Source: Flagellimonas oceanensis (GTDB taxonomy: Bacteria > Bacteroidota > Bacteroidia > Flavobacteriales > Flavobacteriaceae). From it: 64,000 nucleotides of DNA. Position numbers and translations under genes: made by a program. Of this stretch, positions 9,705 to 20,573 are shown piece after piece (the stretch's first letter is position 1; each line of letters opens with the position of its first letter). The notes below the pieces were generated by a model. The model did not search any database. It worked only from the letters and a program-made list of their open reading frames with translations, and was not told the origin of the DNA. The DNA lies in contig NZ_RZNA01000048.1 of NCBI RefSeq assembly GCF_003992595.1, positions 83,537-147,536 on the forward strand, given 5' to 3'.

Positions 9705-10256
9705 ATGAGTTACATTCCAAGATTAAAGCAAGAATATAAGGAGCGCGTGATTAAGGCGCTAACGGAAGAATTTGGTTACCAAAACGTAATGCAAGTTCCC
9801 AAGTTGCAAAAAATAGTGGTTAGCCGTGGAGTCGGTGCTGCTGTTTCCGACAAAAAACTAATCGATCACGCTGTGGACGAGTTGACCAATATCACGGGTC
9901 AAAAAGCTGTCGCTACACTATCCAAGAAGGACGTTGCTACTTTCAAATTGAGAAAGGGTATGCCAATTGGAGCAAAAGTGACGCTTAGAGGAGAGCGCAT
10001 GTACGAATTTTTGGATAGATTGATTACCAGTGCCCTTCCAAGGGTACGTGATTTCTCAGGAGTTAAAGCCACAGGTTTCGACGGTAGAGGTAACTACAAT
10101 TTGGGAGTTACCGAGCAAATCATCTTTCCAGAAATCAATATAGATAGAATCAACAGGATCAACGGAATGGACATCACGTTCGTAACTTCCGCTGAAACTG
10201 ATAAAGAAGCAAAATCATTGTTAACCGAACTGGGAGTACCCTTTAAAAAGAACTAG
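9705..10256 (+). CDS. rplE: 50S ribosomal protein L5
   Basis: L5, 183 residues, 5S rRNA-binding protein of the central protuberance. It has [16 protein letters not shown], the [12 protein letters not shown] segment and the [18 protein letters not shown] block. One base separates its stop from the rpsN start. Confidence 0.98.
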   Translation: MSYIPRLKQEYKERVIKALTEEFGYQNVMQVPKLQKIVVSRGVGAAVSDKKLIDHAVDELTNITGQKAVATLSKKDVATFKLRKGMPIGAKVTLRGERMYEFLDRLITSALPRVRDFSGVKATGFDGRGNYNLGVTEQIIFPEINIDRINRINGMDITFVTSAETDKEAKSLLTELGVPFKKN

Positions 10257-10257
10257 T

Positions 10258-10527
10258 ATGGCCAAGGAATCAATGAAAGCCCGCGAAAGAAAAAGGGCTA
10301 AAATGGTAGAGAAATACGCCGAGAAAAGAAAAGCTCTAAAAGAAGCGGGAGATTATGAGGCTTTGCAAAAGTTGCCAAAGAATGCTTCTCCTGTTCGTAT
10401 GAGAAACCGTTGTAAACTTACCGGTAGACCTCGTGGATACATGAGAACTTTTGGTATATCAAGGGTTATGTTCAGGGAAATGGCCAACAAAGGTTTGATT
10501 CCTGGAGTTAAAAAGGCAAGTTGGTAA
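10258..10527 (+). CDS. rpsN: 30S ribosomal protein S14, zinc-free long form
   Basis: S14, 89 residues, the long form lacking the CxxC...CxxC zinc ribbon; only one Cys remains (in [18 protein letters not shown]). Residues [24 protein letters not shown] form the basic N-terminus. Binding 16S rRNA in the 30S head does not require zinc in this form. Starts one base after rplE. Confidence 0.98.
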   Translation: MAKESMKARERKRAKMVEKYAEKRKALKEAGDYEALQKLPKNASPVRMRNRCKLTGRPRGYMRTFGISRVMFREMANKGLIPGVKKASW

Positions 10528-10545
10528 TTTAGATAAAGAAAAGAA

Positions 10546-10944
10546 ATGCTTACAGATCCAATTTCAGATTATTTGACCAGATTGAGAAATGCCAACAAGG
10601 CAGGTCATAGGGTAGTAGATATCCCTGCTTCCAATCTAAAAAGACAGATTACCAAAATATTGTTCGATCAAGGATATATTTTGAGCTATAAGTTCGAGGA
10701 AGATAAAGTACAAGGGAACATCAAAATCGCCCTTAAGTACGATAAATTCACCAAGGAGCCTATCATTAAAAAATTGCAGAGGGTAAGTAAGCCCGGTCTG
10801 CGAAAGTATTCAAACTCTAATGATTTGCCTAGAGTATTGAACGGCTTGGGTATAGCCATCGTTTCAACTTCCCACGGAGTTATGACGAGCAAGCAAGCTC
10901 AGCAAGAGAACGTAGGTGGAGAAGTATTGTGCTACGTATATTAA
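10546..10944 (+). CDS. rpsH: 30S ribosomal protein S8
   Basis: S8, 132 residues, binds helix 21 of 16S rRNA. It starts MLTDPISDYLTRLRNANKAGH and ends with the STSHGVMTSKQAQQENVGGEVLCYVY motif. In E. coli S8 represses the spc operon by binding near rplE; I did not see an obvious mimic of its rRNA site. Confidence 0.98.
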   Translation: MLTDPISDYLTRLRNANKAGHRVVDIPASNLKRQITKILFDQGYILSYKFEEDKVQGNIKIALKYDKFTKEPIIKKLQRVSKPGLRKYSNSNDLPRVLNGLGIAIVSTSHGVMTSKQAQQENVGGEVLCYVY

Positions 10945-10963
10945 TTGAGAAAAGAGAAGAAAA

Positions 10964-11506
10964 ATGTCTAGAATAGGTAACAGTCCAGTAAAAATTCCTG
11001 AGGGAGTCACTGTAGAAGTGAAGGATTCCTTGGTTACTGTAAAAGGTAAATTGGGGGAGCTTACACAAGAGTTTTCAGGGATTGACATAAAAGTCGAGGA
11101 CGGAAGTGTTGTTTTGGAAAGACCTTCCGATGAAAACAAACACAAATCAAAGCATGGGTTATACCGCGCTCTTATCAATAATATGGTAGAAGGTGTGACC
11201 AATGGATGGACCAAGGAATTGGAACTTGTGGGTGTTGGTTACAGAGCCAGCAACCAAGGACAGAAATTGGATTTGGCCCTAGGATTTTCTCATAACATTG
11301 TTCTGGACATCGCTCCCGAAGTGAAGATTGAGACAATCTCCGAAAAGGGGAAGAACCCGATTGTAAAACTAACATCTCACGACAAGCAATTGGTGGGTCA
11401 GGTAGCCGCTAAGATCAGAGGTTTCCGTAAGCCAGAGCCTTACAAAGGAAAAGGTGTGAAGTTTGTGGGTGAGCAATTAAGAAGAAAAGCAGGTAAATCA
11501 GCTTAA
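10964..11506 (+). CDS. rplF: 50S ribosomal protein L6
   Basis: L6, 180 residues, two tandem alpha/beta domains near the factor-binding site. Starts [15 protein letters not shown]; the C-terminal [15 protein letters not shown] motif contacts the sarcin-ricin loop region. Standard spc order before rplR. Confidence 0.98.
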   Translation: MSRIGNSPVKIPEGVTVEVKDSLVTVKGKLGELTQEFSGIDIKVEDGSVVLERPSDENKHKSKHGLYRALINNMVEGVTNGWTKELELVGVGYRASNQGQKLDLALGFSHNIVLDIAPEVKIETISEKGKNPIVKLTSHDKQLVGQVAAKIRGFRKPEPYKGKGVKFVGEQLRRKAGKSA

Positions 11507-11517
11507 TAATTAAGACT

Positions 11518-11871
11518 ATGGGATTATCTAAGACTGAAAGAAAATTACGCATCCGAAGAAGAATACGCAAAGTATCCTTCGGAACTGAAGCAAGACCAAG
11601 GTTGTCTGTGTTCAGAAGCAATAAAGAAATATATACCCAGTTGATTGACGACAATAAAGGTGTAACTTTGGCGTCGGCTTCATCCAGAGACAAGGATGTG
11701 GACTCCAAAGGTTCAAAATCCGAAGTTGCTGCCAACGTGGGTAAGGCCATAGCTGAAAAAGCTCTTAAGCTTGGTGTTGAAGCCGTAGCTTTTGATAGGG
11801 GAGGAAACCTATATCACGGAAGAATAAAATCATTGGCTGAAGGAGCTAGGGAAGCAGGACTAAAATTCTAA
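11518..11871 (+). CDS. rplR: 50S ribosomal protein L18
   Basis: L18, 117 residues, 5S rRNA binder of the central protuberance; contains [19 protein letters not shown] and the C-terminal [24 protein letters not shown]. It is seven bases before rpsE. Confidence 0.98.
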   Translation: MGLSKTERKLRIRRRIRKVSFGTEARPRLSVFRSNKEIYTQLIDDNKGVTLASASSRDKDVDSKGSKSEVAANVGKAIAEKALKLGVEAVAFDRGGNLYHGRIKSLAEGAREAGLKF

Positions 11872-11878
11872 GAAAACT

Positions 11879-12403
11879 ATGTACCAGAATTACAAAAACG
11901 TAGAGACAGTAAAGCCAGGAGGACTGGATTTGAAAGACCGTTTGGTTGGAGTACAAAGGGTTACCAAGGTAACAAAGGGTGGTAGAGCCTTTGGTTTTTC
12001 GGCAATAGTCGTTGTTGGTGATGAAAACGGAGTTGTTGGACATGGTTTGGGAAAATCCAAAGAAGTAGCAACAGCCATCGCCAAAGCTATCGAGGATGCC
12101 AAAAAGAACTTGGTTCGTATTCCATTGAACAAAGGAACACTTCCTCACGAGCAAAAAGGAAAATACGGTGGTGCGAGAGTTTACATCAAGCCTGCCTCTC
12201 ACGGTACCGGGGTCATCGCCGGTGGAGCCGTAAGGGCCGTGTTGGAAGCAGTGGGAGTACAGGATGTACTGTCTAAATCGCAAGGATCTTCCAATCCGCA
12301 CAACGTGGTGAAAGCTACTTTCGATGCTTTGTTGCAATTGAGAAGTGCTGACACCGTTGCCAAGCAAAGAGGAGTTTCCTTGGAAAAAGTCTTTAAAGGA
12401 TAA
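11879..12403 (+). CDS. rpsE: 30S ribosomal protein S5
   Basis: S5, 174 residues, accuracy-related protein near the mRNA entry. The double-stranded RNA-binding-like domain reads [21 protein letters not shown], followed by the [17 protein letters not shown] segment and the C-terminal domain [19 protein letters not shown]. Standard length and order. Confidence 0.98.
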   Translation: MYQNYKNVETVKPGGLDLKDRLVGVQRVTKVTKGGRAFGFSAIVVVGDENGVVGHGLGKSKEVATAIAKAIEDAKKNLVRIPLNKGTLPHEQKGKYGGARVYIKPASHGTGVIAGGAVRAVLEAVGVQDVLSKSQGSSNPHNVVKATFDALLQLRSADTVAKQRGVSLEKVFKG

Positions 12404-12415
12404 ATAGAGGATATT

Positions 12416-12595
12416 ATGTCAAAGATTAAAGTTACACAAGTAAAGAGCGGCATTAAAAAGCCACAGGACCAAAAAAGGACTTTGGAGGCTCTTGGACTGA
12501 AAAAGATCGGACAGGAAGTTGAGCACGAAGCAACTCCTAGTATCCTTGGAATGGTAAATAAGGTAAAACACTTGGTTTCCACTGAGGAAGCTTAA
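12416..12595 (+). CDS. rpmD: 50S ribosomal protein L30
   Basis: A 59-codon gene read directly from the sequence between rpsE and rplO. The product starts [20 protein letters not shown] and continues [15 protein letters not shown] with a [15 protein letters not shown]-terminus, the L30 signature. It is 12 bases after rpsE and 13 before rplO, exactly where spc operons carry rpmD. Confidence 0.96.
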   Translation: MSKIKVTQVKSGIKKPQDQKRTLEALGLKKIGQEVEHEATPSILGMVNKVKHLVSTEEA

Positions 12596-12608
12596 AATAT
12601 AAAGGCAC

Positions 12609-13061
12609 ATGGATTTGAATAATCTTAAACCAGCGAATGGCGCTGTGCACAAAGAAGGAAAACGTGTAGGACGTGGAGAAGGTTCCGGTAAAGGAGGTAC
12701 TTCTACCCGTGGACACAAAGGAGCCAAGTCTAGATCTGGATATTCCAAAAAGATTGGTTTCGAAGGTGGTCAGATGCCATTGCAAAGACGTGTACCCAAG
12801 TTCGGTTTTACTAACATGAACAGAAAAGAGTACACAGGAATCAATTTGGGCAGACTTCAAGAGTTGGTGGACAAAGGAACCGTGAAAAACGAAGTTACTT
12901 TGGAAACGCTTATCGATAACGGACTGGCCCACAAAAACGATTTGGTAAAGATATTGGGTAATGGTGAATTGAAAGCCTCCCTTAAAGTATCTGTACATAA
13001 ATTTACTGCTTCCGCAAAAGCTGCCATCGAGTCAGCAGGAGGTGAAGCAATAAGTTTATAA
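12609..13061 (+). CDS. rplO: 50S ribosomal protein L15
   Basis: L15, 150 residues, with the glycine-rich RNA-binding N-terminus (GRGEGSGKGGTSTRGHKGAKSR) and the FEGGQMPLQRRVPKFGF motif; the conserved C-terminal segment VHKFTASAKAAIESAGG follows. It lies 11 bases before secY. Confidence 0.98.
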   Translation: MDLNNLKPANGAVHKEGKRVGRGEGSGKGGTSTRGHKGAKSRSGYSKKIGFEGGQMPLQRRVPKFGFTNMNRKEYTGINLGRLQELVDKGTVKNEVTLETLIDNGLAHKNDLVKILGNGELKASLKVSVHKFTASAKAAIESAGGEAISL

Positions 13062-13072
13062 GAAGTTATAGC

Positions 13073-14416
13073 ATGAAGAAATTTATTGAGACCATATCAA
13101 ATATCTGGAAGATAGATGAATTGAGGCAACGTATTATCCTAACATTGGGATTGTTATTGGTGTACCGTTTTGGTGCCCAAGTTGTCCTTCCTGGTATTGA
13201 TACCGCCCAGTTGGCGGAATTATCCTCGCAAACTGAAAATGGTATCTTGGGTATTCTGAATGCTTTTACCGGTGGTGCTTTCGCGAATGCTTCGGTCTTC
13301 GCTTTGGGTATTATGCCCTACATCTCCGCTTCCATTGTGGTGCAGTTGATGGGAATTGCGATTCCTTATCTTCAAAAACTACAAAAAGAAGGGGAGAGTG
13401 GAAGAAAAACCATCAACCAGATTACCCGTTGGTTAACAATAGGTATCTGTATCGTTCAAGCCCCTGCCTATTTGTACGGTCTTGGTGCCCTAGGTGTACC
13501 GGATAGTGCATTTGTTTTGGGCAAAGGTTTGGATTTTATCGTTCCAGCTGTTATTATATTGGTAACAGGATGTGTGTTCGCCATGTGGTTGGGTGAGAAG
13601 ATTACCGATAAGGGAATCGGAAACGGTATCTCCTTGTTGATTATGGTAGGTATCATCGCAACAATGCCACAAGCGTTTGCTCAGGAATTTGTTTCAAGGA
13701 CGACCAACAACACTGGAGGTATTATGTTTATGTTGATTGAAGTGATTGTTTGGTTCTTGGTGATCTTGGCCAGTGTGTATTTGACCATGGCTGTAAGACA
13801 GATTCCCGTTCAGTACGCAAGAAGAACTGCTTCTGGTGGATACGAAAAGAACGTAATGGGAGCTCGTCAGTACATTCCTTTAAAATTGAATGCATCTGGA
13901 GTAATGCCCATTATCTTTGCGCAAGCAATAATGTTCGCACCAAGTTTGATTGGTAGGACATTTAATGATACTGCTGCAGGTCAGTGGATGGAAGTACAGT
14001 TTGCCGATATATTCGGATTGGCTTACAACGTCCTATTTGCAGTATTGATCATCATATTCACCTACTTCTATACAGCGATCACTGTGCCAACGAACAAAAT
14101 GGCCGATGATTTGAAGAGAAGTGGTGGTTTCATCCCAGGTATACGCCCTGGAAAGGAAACAGGAAATTATTTGGACAAAATAATGTCCTTGATTACATTA
14201 CCTGGATCTATCTTTTTGGCCTTGTTGGCGGTATTGCCGGCGATTGTGGTTAAGTTGATGGATGTACAGGCCGGATGGGCATTGTTTTATGGAGGTACAT
14301 CACTATTGATTATGGTAGGTGTAGCGATAGATACTGTACAACAAGTGAATTCTTATTTGTTGAACAGACATTACGACGGCTTAATGAAAACCGGTAAAAA
14401 CAGAAAAGTAGCATAA
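13073..14416 (+). CDS. secY: Protein translocase channel subunit SecY
   Basis: Core of the inner-membrane Sec channel, 447 residues with about ten hydrophobic segments. Recognisable features are the first transmembrane segment (RIILTLGLLLVYRFGAQVVL), the plug region, the ISASIVVQLM segment and the cytoplasmic loops RQIPVQYARR and GFIPGIRPGKET that contact ribosome and SecA. Located in the spc cluster as usual, but adk and map, which commonly follow it in Gram-positives, are missing and infA comes directly next with a three-base gap. Confidence 0.98.
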   Translation: MKKFIETISNIWKIDELRQRIILTLGLLLVYRFGAQVVLPGIDTAQLAELSSQTENGILGILNAFTGGAFANASVFALGIMPYISASIVVQLMGIAIPYLQKLQKEGESGRKTINQITRWLTIGICIVQAPAYLYGLGALGVPDSAFVLGKGLDFIVPAVIILVTGCVFAMWLGEKITDKGIGNGISLLIMVGIIATMPQAFAQEFVSRTTNNTGGIMFMLIEVIVWFLVILASVYLTMAVRQIPVQYARRTASGGYEKNVMGARQYIPLKLNASGVMPIIFAQAIMFAPSLIGRTFNDTAAGQWMEVQFADIFGLAYNVLFAVLIIIFTYFYTAITVPTNKMADDLKRSGGFIPGIRPGKETGNYLDKIMSLITLPGSIFLALLAVLPAIVVKLMDVQAGWALFYGGTSLLIMVGVAIDTVQQVNSYLLNRHYDGLMKTGKNRKVA

Positions 14417-14419
14417 TTT

Positions 14420-14635
14420 ATGGCAAAGCAGCCAGCAATAGAACAAGACGGGACTATTATTGAAGCATTGTCCAATGCAATGTTCAGGGTAGAATTGGAA
14501 AATGGGCACGTGGTAACGGCGCACATCTCTGGGAAAATGCGTATGCACTATATCAAGTTGCTTCCCGGTGATAAAGTAAAGTTGGAAATGAGCCCATACG
14601 ATTTAACAAAAGCAAGAATTACGTATAGATACTAG
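14420..14635 (+). CDS. infA: Translation initiation factor IF-1
   Basis: 71 residues, single S1-like OB fold: starts [17 protein letters not shown] and has [32 protein letters not shown]. It blocks the A site during initiation. Placed between secY and rpmJ. Confidence 0.98.
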   Translation: MAKQPAIEQDGTIIEALSNAMFRVELENGHVVTAHISGKMRMHYIKLLPGDKVKLEMSPYDLTKARITYRY

Positions 14636-14639
14636 TTAC

Positions 14640-14756
14640 ATGAAAGTAAGAGCATCAATAAAGAAGAGAAGTGCCGACTGCAAGATTGTTCGCAGAAAGG
14701 GCAGATTGTATGTAATCAACAAAAAGAATCCTAGATTTAAACAAAGACAAGGGTAA
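14640..14756 (+). CDS. rpmJ: 50S ribosomal protein L36, zinc-free form
   Basis: A 38-codon gene read directly from the sequence four bases after infA. The product runs from [20 protein letters not shown] to NPRFKQRQG. Of the four zinc ligands of the canonical CCCH form only Cys14 remains; the others are Ser11, Asn27 and a non-His residue, so zinc cannot be held. The same degenerate form occurs in other Bacteroidota. Confidence 0.97.
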   Translation: MKVRASIKKRSADCKIVRRKGRLYVINKKNPRFKQRQG

Positions 14757-14758
14757 TT

Positions 14759-15133
14759 ATGGCAAGAATTGCAGGGGTAGATATACCTAAACAAAAGCGT
14801 GGCGTTATTTCGCTTACCTACATCTTCGGTATAGGTAAAAGTAGGGCGCAAGAAATTTTGGCAGCAGCCCAAGTAAGTGAAGATACCAAGGTTTCCGATT
14901 GGACCGATGATGAAATCGGTAAAATCAGGGAAGCAGTGGGAGCTTACACCATTGAAGGAGAGCTTCGCTCAGAAACCTCAATGAACATCAAGCGTTTGAT
15001 GGACATTGGCTGTTACCGTGGAATTCGCCACAGATCTGGATTGCCATTGAGAGGTCAACGTACCAAAAATAACTCTAGGACCAGAAAAGGAAAAAGAAAA
15101 ACAGTTGCCAACAAGAAAAAAGCAACTAAATAA
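14759..15133 (+). CDS. rpsM: 30S ribosomal protein S13
   Basis: S13, 124 residues, forms intersubunit bridges and touches P-site tRNA. Starts [26 protein letters not shown] and ends with the Lys/Arg-rich [18 protein letters not shown] tail. First gene of the alpha cluster, two bases after rpmJ. Confidence 0.98.
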   Translation: MARIAGVDIPKQKRGVISLTYIFGIGKSRAQEILAAAQVSEDTKVSDWTDDEIGKIREAVGAYTIEGELRSETSMNIKRLMDIGCYRGIRHRSGLPLRGQRTKNNSRTRKGKRKTVANKKKATK

Positions 15134-15145
15134 TAAGTAGGTAGT

Positions 15146-15538
15146 ATGGCAAAGGCAAGTACTAAAACAGCTAAGAAGCGCAAAGTAGTCGTAGATGCTA
15201 CCGGAGAGGCGCACGTGGTTGCATCTTTCAACAACATCATTATTTCCCTTACCAATAAGAAAGGTGATGTTATCTCATGGTCTTCCGCAGGAAAAATGGG
15301 ATTCCGAGGTTCAAAAAAGAATACTCCTTACGCAGCTCAGATTGCAGCGGAGGATTGTGCCAAGGTTGCCCATGAAGCAGGATTGAGAAAGGTAAAGGTT
15401 TATGTAAAAGGACCTGGTAACGGTAGGGAATCCGCTATTCGTTCCATTCACAACTCGGGAATCGAAGTGACAGAGATCGTAGATGTTACTCCACTTCCGC
15501 ACAACGGTTGCAGACCACCGAAAAGAAGAAGAGTTTAA
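15146..15538 (+). CDS. rpsK: 30S ribosomal protein S11
   Basis: S11, 130 residues, platform protein near the Shine-Dalgarno helix. Contains [33 protein letters not shown] and the C-terminal [18 protein letters not shown]. Followed by a 112-base structured gap before rpsD, longer than most joints in the cluster. Confidence 0.98.
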   Translation: MAKASTKTAKKRKVVVDATGEAHVVASFNNIIISLTNKKGDVISWSSAGKMGFRGSKKNTPYAAQIAAEDCAKVAHEAGLRKVKVYVKGPGNGRESAIRSIHNSGIEVTEIVDVTPLPHNGCRPPKRRRV

Positions 15539-15554
15539 TTATCAATTATATTGT

Positions 15555-15633
15555 TTAACGGCCCCCTAAAAAGGGTCTTCACCCGAAGGTGCAGTTAGAT
15601 TATCGAAGGATAAGCCTTAATTCATAATCGCAC
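15555..15633 (+). promoter_or_regulatory. Candidate S4 (rpsD) autoregulatory leader, cloverleaf-like
   Basis: A closing helix, TTAA-c-GGC (15555-15562) with GCCTTAA (15614-15620), encloses three hairpins: CCCT-AAAA-AGGG (15564-15575), CACC-CGAA-GGTG (15580-15591) and TTATC-GAAG-GATAA (15600-15613). The following ATAATCGCAC (15624-15633) can instead pair with GATTAT (15598-15603) and GTGC (15589-15592), which would undo hairpins 2 and 3. S4 autoregulates through structured leaders in many bacteria, and candidate S4 leader motifs have been described for Flavobacteria; this may be one. Confidence 0.6.
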
Positions 15634-15650
15634 TTTCAAATTAACAGAAG

Positions 15651-16256
15651 ATGGCAAGATATACAGGACCAAAAACAAAAATCGCTAGAAAGTTTGGAGA
15701 AGCGATTTTCGGAGACGATAAGTCATTCGAAAAGAAAAATTACCCTCCAGGACAACACGGAAACAACAGACGCCGTGGAAAAAAGTCTGAATATGCAATC
15801 CAGTTGATGGAGAAGCAAAAGGCAAAGTACACTTACGGTATCTTGGAAAAGCAATTCCGTAACCTTTTTGCCGAGGCCAAAAGAAAAGAAGGCGTTACCG
15901 GTGAGGTATTGCTTCAATTGTGTGAGTCCCGTTTGGACAATGTGGTTTTCAGAATGGGAATCAGCCCATCAAGAAGAGGGGCACGCCAATTGGTATCGCA
16001 CCGTCACATTACCGTAAACGGAGAGGTAGTGAACATCCCATCTTATTCACTAAAAGCAGGCGATGTTGTTGGTGTAAGGGAAAAATCTAAATCCGTACAA
16101 TCCATTGAGGATTCGTTGTCCAATAACAGCAGCGTTTACGAATGGATCACTTGGAACTCTGAAAAGAAAGAAGGTACTTACGTTGCCGTTCCAGAAAGAC
16201 TTCAGATCCCTGAGAATATCAAGGAGCAGCTGATTGTCGAATTATACTCTAAATAA
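15651..16256 (+). CDS. rpsD: 30S ribosomal protein S4, zinc-free
   Basis: S4, 201 residues, primary 16S rRNA binder and 30S assembly initiator. The N-terminus [16 protein letters not shown] lacks the cysteines of zinc-binding S4; the S4 RNA-binding domain is at about residues 93-155 ([30 protein letters not shown]). S4 is a classical autoregulator of the alpha operon, which fits the structured segment immediately upstream. Confidence 0.98.
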   Translation: MARYTGPKTKIARKFGEAIFGDDKSFEKKNYPPGQHGNNRRRGKKSEYAIQLMEKQKAKYTYGILEKQFRNLFAEAKRKEGVTGEVLLQLCESRLDNVVFRMGISPSRRGARQLVSHRHITVNGEVVNIPSYSLKAGDVVGVREKSKSVQSIEDSLSNNSSVYEWITWNSEKKEGTYVAVPERLQIPENIKEQLIVELYSK

Positions 16257-16277
16257 GAATTCAACATTAATCCAATT

Positions 16278-17270
16278 ATGGCATTACTTAATTTTCAGAA
16301 GCCCGATAAAGTTATAATGATCGATTCAACAGATTTCGAGGGGAAATTCGAATTTCGTCCTTTGGAACCTGGGTATGGATTAACAGTTGGGAATGCGCTG
16401 AGAAGGGTTTTGCTTTCCTCTTTGGAAGGTTTTGCCATCACTTCTGTGCGCATAGATGGAGTTGAACATGAGTTTTCTGTTATACCAGGCGTTGTTGAAG
16501 ACGTTACAGAAATCATCCTGAACCTAAAGCAAGTTAGGTTCAAAAGACAGATTGATGATGTTGAGAGCGAGACTGTATCTGTTTCCGTAAGCGGAAAAGA
16601 ACAAATGACAGCTGGTGACTTCCAAAAGTTCATCTCAGGATATCAAGTGCTGAACCCAGACTTGGTTATCTGTAACATGGATCCTAAGGTAAGCATCAAC
16701 TTGGAAATCGTTATAGAAAAAGGTCGTGGTTATGTTCCTGCAGAGGAAAACAAAAAATCCAATGCACCTTTGGGTAGCATTGCGGTTGATTCTGTTTACA
16801 CTCCTGTAAAGAACGTAAAATACAGCATCGAAAACTATAGGGTAGAGCAAAAGACCGATTATGAAAAATTGGTTTTCGAAATCATCACTGATGGTTCCAT
16901 CCACCCAAAAGATGCCTTGACCGAGGCCGCTAAGGTTTTGATTCACCACTTTATGTTGTTCTCCGATGAGCGCATCACCCTTGAGGCCGATGAAATTGCC
17001 CAGACCGAGACATACGATGAGGAATCATTGCACATGCGTCAATTGTTGAAAACCAAATTGGTGGACATGGACTTGTCCGTAAGGGCGTTGAACTGTCTTA
17101 AAGCTGCCGAAGTGGATACTTTGGGAGATTTGGTTTCCTTCAACAAAAACGATTTGATGAAGTTCAGAAATTTCGGTAAAAAATCATTGACCGAATTGGA
17201 AGAATTGGTCATCAACAAAGGCCTACAATTTGGTATGGACCTTTCCAAATACAAATTAGATAAAGATTAA
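16278..17270 (+). CDS. rpoA: RNA polymerase alpha subunit
   Basis: 330 residues. The N-terminal dimerisation domain has the [26 protein letters not shown] motif; after a linker the C-terminal domain (about 250-325) has [48 protein letters not shown] helix-hairpin-helix features that contact UP elements and activators. Standard alpha-operon position between rpsD and rplQ. Confidence 0.98.
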   Translation: MALLNFQKPDKVIMIDSTDFEGKFEFRPLEPGYGLTVGNALRRVLLSSLEGFAITSVRIDGVEHEFSVIPGVVEDVTEIILNLKQVRFKRQIDDVESETVSVSVSGKEQMTAGDFQKFISGYQVLNPDLVICNMDPKVSINLEIVIEKGRGYVPAEENKKSNAPLGSIAVDSVYTPVKNVKYSIENYRVEQKTDYEKLVFEIITDGSIHPKDALTEAAKVLIHHFMLFSDERITLEADEIAQTETYDEESLHMRQLLKTKLVDMDLSVRALNCLKAAEVDTLGDLVSFNKNDLMKFRNFGKKSLTELEELVINKGLQFGMDLSKYKLDKD

Positions 17271-17280
17271 TAATCATATT

Positions 17281-17313
17281 TTGCTCTCCTGCTCAAACAG
17301 GATTTGGTAGCAA
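17281..17313 (+). other. Hairpin in the rpoA-rplQ gap
   Basis: TTGCT (17281-17285) pairs with AGCAA (17309-17313) and CCTG (17288-17291) with CAGG (17298-17301), giving a two-helix stem with an asymmetric internal loop. It fills most of the 60-base gap and may tune rplQ expression or mark an RNA-processing site. Confidence 0.4.
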
Positions 17314-17330
17314 GATGATAACTTAGAACA

Positions 17331-17834
17331 ATGAGACACGGAAAGAAGTTTAATCACTTAGGTAGAACAGCAGCCCACAGAAAGGCAATGTTGGCCAACA
17401 TGGGATGTTCCCTAATAGAGCATAAAAGAATCAACACTACGGTTGCAAAAGCCAAAGCGTTGAAGCAGTTCATCGAGCCTTTGATCACTAAAGCAAAGAC
17501 CGAGAACAACCAGACTACCGAAAAAGGTACACACAACAGAAGGGTTGTTTTCAGTAACTTGAGAAGCAAGGAAGCTGTAACAGAATTGTTCAGTACCGTT
17601 GCGGAAAAAGTAGGTGACAGACCGGGAGGTTACACAAGAATCATTAAATTGGGTAACCGATTGGGAGATAACGCTGACATGGCAATGATCGAGTTGGTGG
17701 ATTTCAATGAGCTTTACAACGCAGGTAAGCCTAAGAAGAAATCAACCAGAAGAAGTAGAAGAGGTGGCGGTGCCAAGAAAGCTGAAGCTCCTGCTCCAGC
17801 AGCAGAAACCAAAACTGACGATTCTGAAGAATAA
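17331..17834 (+). CDS. rplQ: 50S ribosomal protein L17
   Basis: L17, 167 residues. The family core covers about residues 1-118 ([21 protein letters not shown] at the start); a Lys/Arg then Ala/Pro/acidic tail of roughly 45 residues extends it, as in other Bacteroidota. Last gene of the superoperon; a strong terminator follows 33 bases after its stop. Confidence 0.98.
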   Translation: MRHGKKFNHLGRTAAHRKAMLANMGCSLIEHKRINTTVAKAKALKQFIEPLITKAKTENNQTTEKGTHNRRVVFSNLRSKEAVTELFSTVAEKVGDRPGGYTRIIKLGNRLGDNADMAMIELVDFNELYNAGKPKKKSTRRSRRGGGAKKAEAPAPAAETKTDDSEE

Positions 17835-17867
17835 GAAGAATGTTATTAACTATTGTATTTAAGGAAA

Positions 17868-17896
17868 AAGGATAAGTGAGAACTTATCCTTTTTTT
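17868..17896 (+). terminator. Rho-independent terminator of the ribosomal superoperon
   Basis: AAGGATAAGT (17868-17877), loop GAGA, ACTTATCCTT (17882-17891), merging into a T run to 17896. Perfect 10-bp stem. Confidence 0.9.
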
Positions 17897-17929
17897 ATGT
17901 TTTTTTGTTAACTGAAACTAGAGCACAAA

Positions 17930-19042
17930 ATGAAGTATCACACAAAGAAAAAAGCGTTGATTTTGTTGGCGGATGGAACCATTTTTTATGGTAAGGCCGT
18001 TGGAGGAAGAGAAGGTACCGCAGTAGGGGAGGTATGTTTCAATACCGGGATGACAGGTTATCAGGAAATTTTTACCGACCCATCTTACTACGGACAGTTA
18101 ATGGTGACCACCAATGCACATATCGGGAATTACGGGGCCCACGAGGATGAAGTGGAATCGGATTCCGTAAAGATTGCAGGTCTTATCTGTAAAAATTTCA
18201 GTTACGAATACTCAAGACCGGATGCCAAAATGAGCCTTCTGGATTTCTTGGACAAAAACAACCTTTTGGCCATCTCCGATGTGGACACCCGTGCTTTGGT
18301 GAGCTACATTAGGGACAACGGAGCCATGAACGCATTGATCTCCACAAAAGTGGACGATATCGATGCATTGAAGGAAGAGTTGAAACAAGTGCCGAGCATG
18401 GAAGGTTTGGAGCTATCTTCCAAAGTATCCACAAAAGAGCCTTATTTTTATGGAGACGAGAATTCTGAATTCAAGATTTCTGCTTTGGATATCGGAATCA
18501 AAAAGAACATCTTGAGAAACTTGGCAAAAAGAGGAGCCTATATCAAAGTATTCCCGTACAATTCATCTTATGAGGATATGAAGGGATGGAACCCCGATGG
18601 ATATTTTATATCCAACGGACCAGGGGATCCCGAGCCTTTAACGGATGCCGTGGCGGCCACCAAAGAAATGATCGCTTCCGACAAACCATTGTTCGGAATC
18701 TGTTTGGGACACCAAGTACTGGCCTTGGCCAATGGGGTTTCCACCTATAAAATGCACAACGGGCACAGGGGAATCAACCACCCTATCCTCAACGTGATGA
18801 CGGGAAAAGGGGAAATCACTTCCCAAAACCACGGATTTGCCGTGAACAGGGAGGAAACAGAGGCCAATGCGGAGCTGGAGATAACCCACACCCATTTGAA
18901 CGATCAAACCGTAGCAGGAATCAAAATGAAGAACAAGGATGTATTCTCGGTGCAATATCACCCGGAAGCCAGTCCAGGTCCACACGATGCAGACTATTTG
19001 TTCGACCAGTTCTTCGATTTGATCAAGGCTAGGAAAAACTAA
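17930..19042 (+). CDS. carA: Carbamoyl-phosphate synthase small (glutaminase) subunit
   Basis: Hydrolyses glutamine to supply ammonia to CarB for carbamoyl phosphate, feeding pyrimidine and arginine synthesis. 370 residues. The N-terminal CPSase_sm domain includes FNTGMTGYQEIFTDPSY; the class I glutamine amidotransferase domain has the nucleophile Cys258 in GICLGHQ and the His344/Glu346 pair in QYHPEA. carB is not in this window. It is separated from rplQ by a terminator, so it is probably its own unit. Confidence 0.97.
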   Translation: MKYHTKKKALILLADGTIFYGKAVGGREGTAVGEVCFNTGMTGYQEIFTDPSYYGQLMVTTNAHIGNYGAHEDEVESDSVKIAGLICKNFSYEYSRPDAKMSLLDFLDKNNLLAISDVDTRALVSYIRDNGAMNALISTKVDDIDALKEELKQVPSMEGLELSSKVSTKEPYFYGDENSEFKISALDIGIKKNILRNLAKRGAYIKVFPYNSSYEDMKGWNPDGYFISNGPGDPEPLTDAVAATKEMIASDKPLFGICLGHQVLALANGVSTYKMHNGHRGINHPILNVMTGKGEITSQNHGFAVNREETEANAELEITHTHLNDQTVAGIKMKNKDVFSVQYHPEASPGPHDADYLFDQFFDLIKARKN

Positions 19043-19155
19043 AACGTTATAGTTTTGTTTTTAAGCAATTAAGTGCGTTTTGTGAGTAATATCATGAAGC
19101 TAAAAACGCCACCTTTTGTATCTTAGCCTAAATAATCACAACTATAAAACATTGA

Positions 19156-20454
<1,299 letters not shown>

Positions 20455-20476
20455 GCATAATGATTATTTAGCATAC

Positions 20477-20511
20477 AAAAAGCCTTTCTCAAATGGGAAA
20501 GGCTTTTTTTT
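20477..20511 (+). terminator. Rho-independent terminator after eno
   Basis: AAAAAGCCTTTC (20477-20488) pairs with GAAAGGCTTTTT (20497-20508), and the T run continues to 20511. Confidence 0.9.
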
Positions 20512-20573
20512 GTTTCAATAACAAAGTTTGGTTAAATTAAGGGTTCACTAAACTACCATTCAAATTCTCCTGC

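Noticed and set aside
799..12998. Many long antisense frames of 60-190 codons across the ribosomal cluster
   Set aside because: They overlap conserved ribosomal genes for their whole length, have no family motifs and reflect codon bias of the true strand.
15555..15620. A tRNA gene, because of the cloverleaf-like fold before rpsD
   Set aside because: There is no T-loop or D-loop consensus, no proper anticodon arm and no CCA or discriminator context; the position favours an S4 leader.
19075..19109. A terminator between carA and eno (GCGTTTT/AAAACGC)
   Set aside because: The loop is about 20 bases, the stem is weak and no T run follows.
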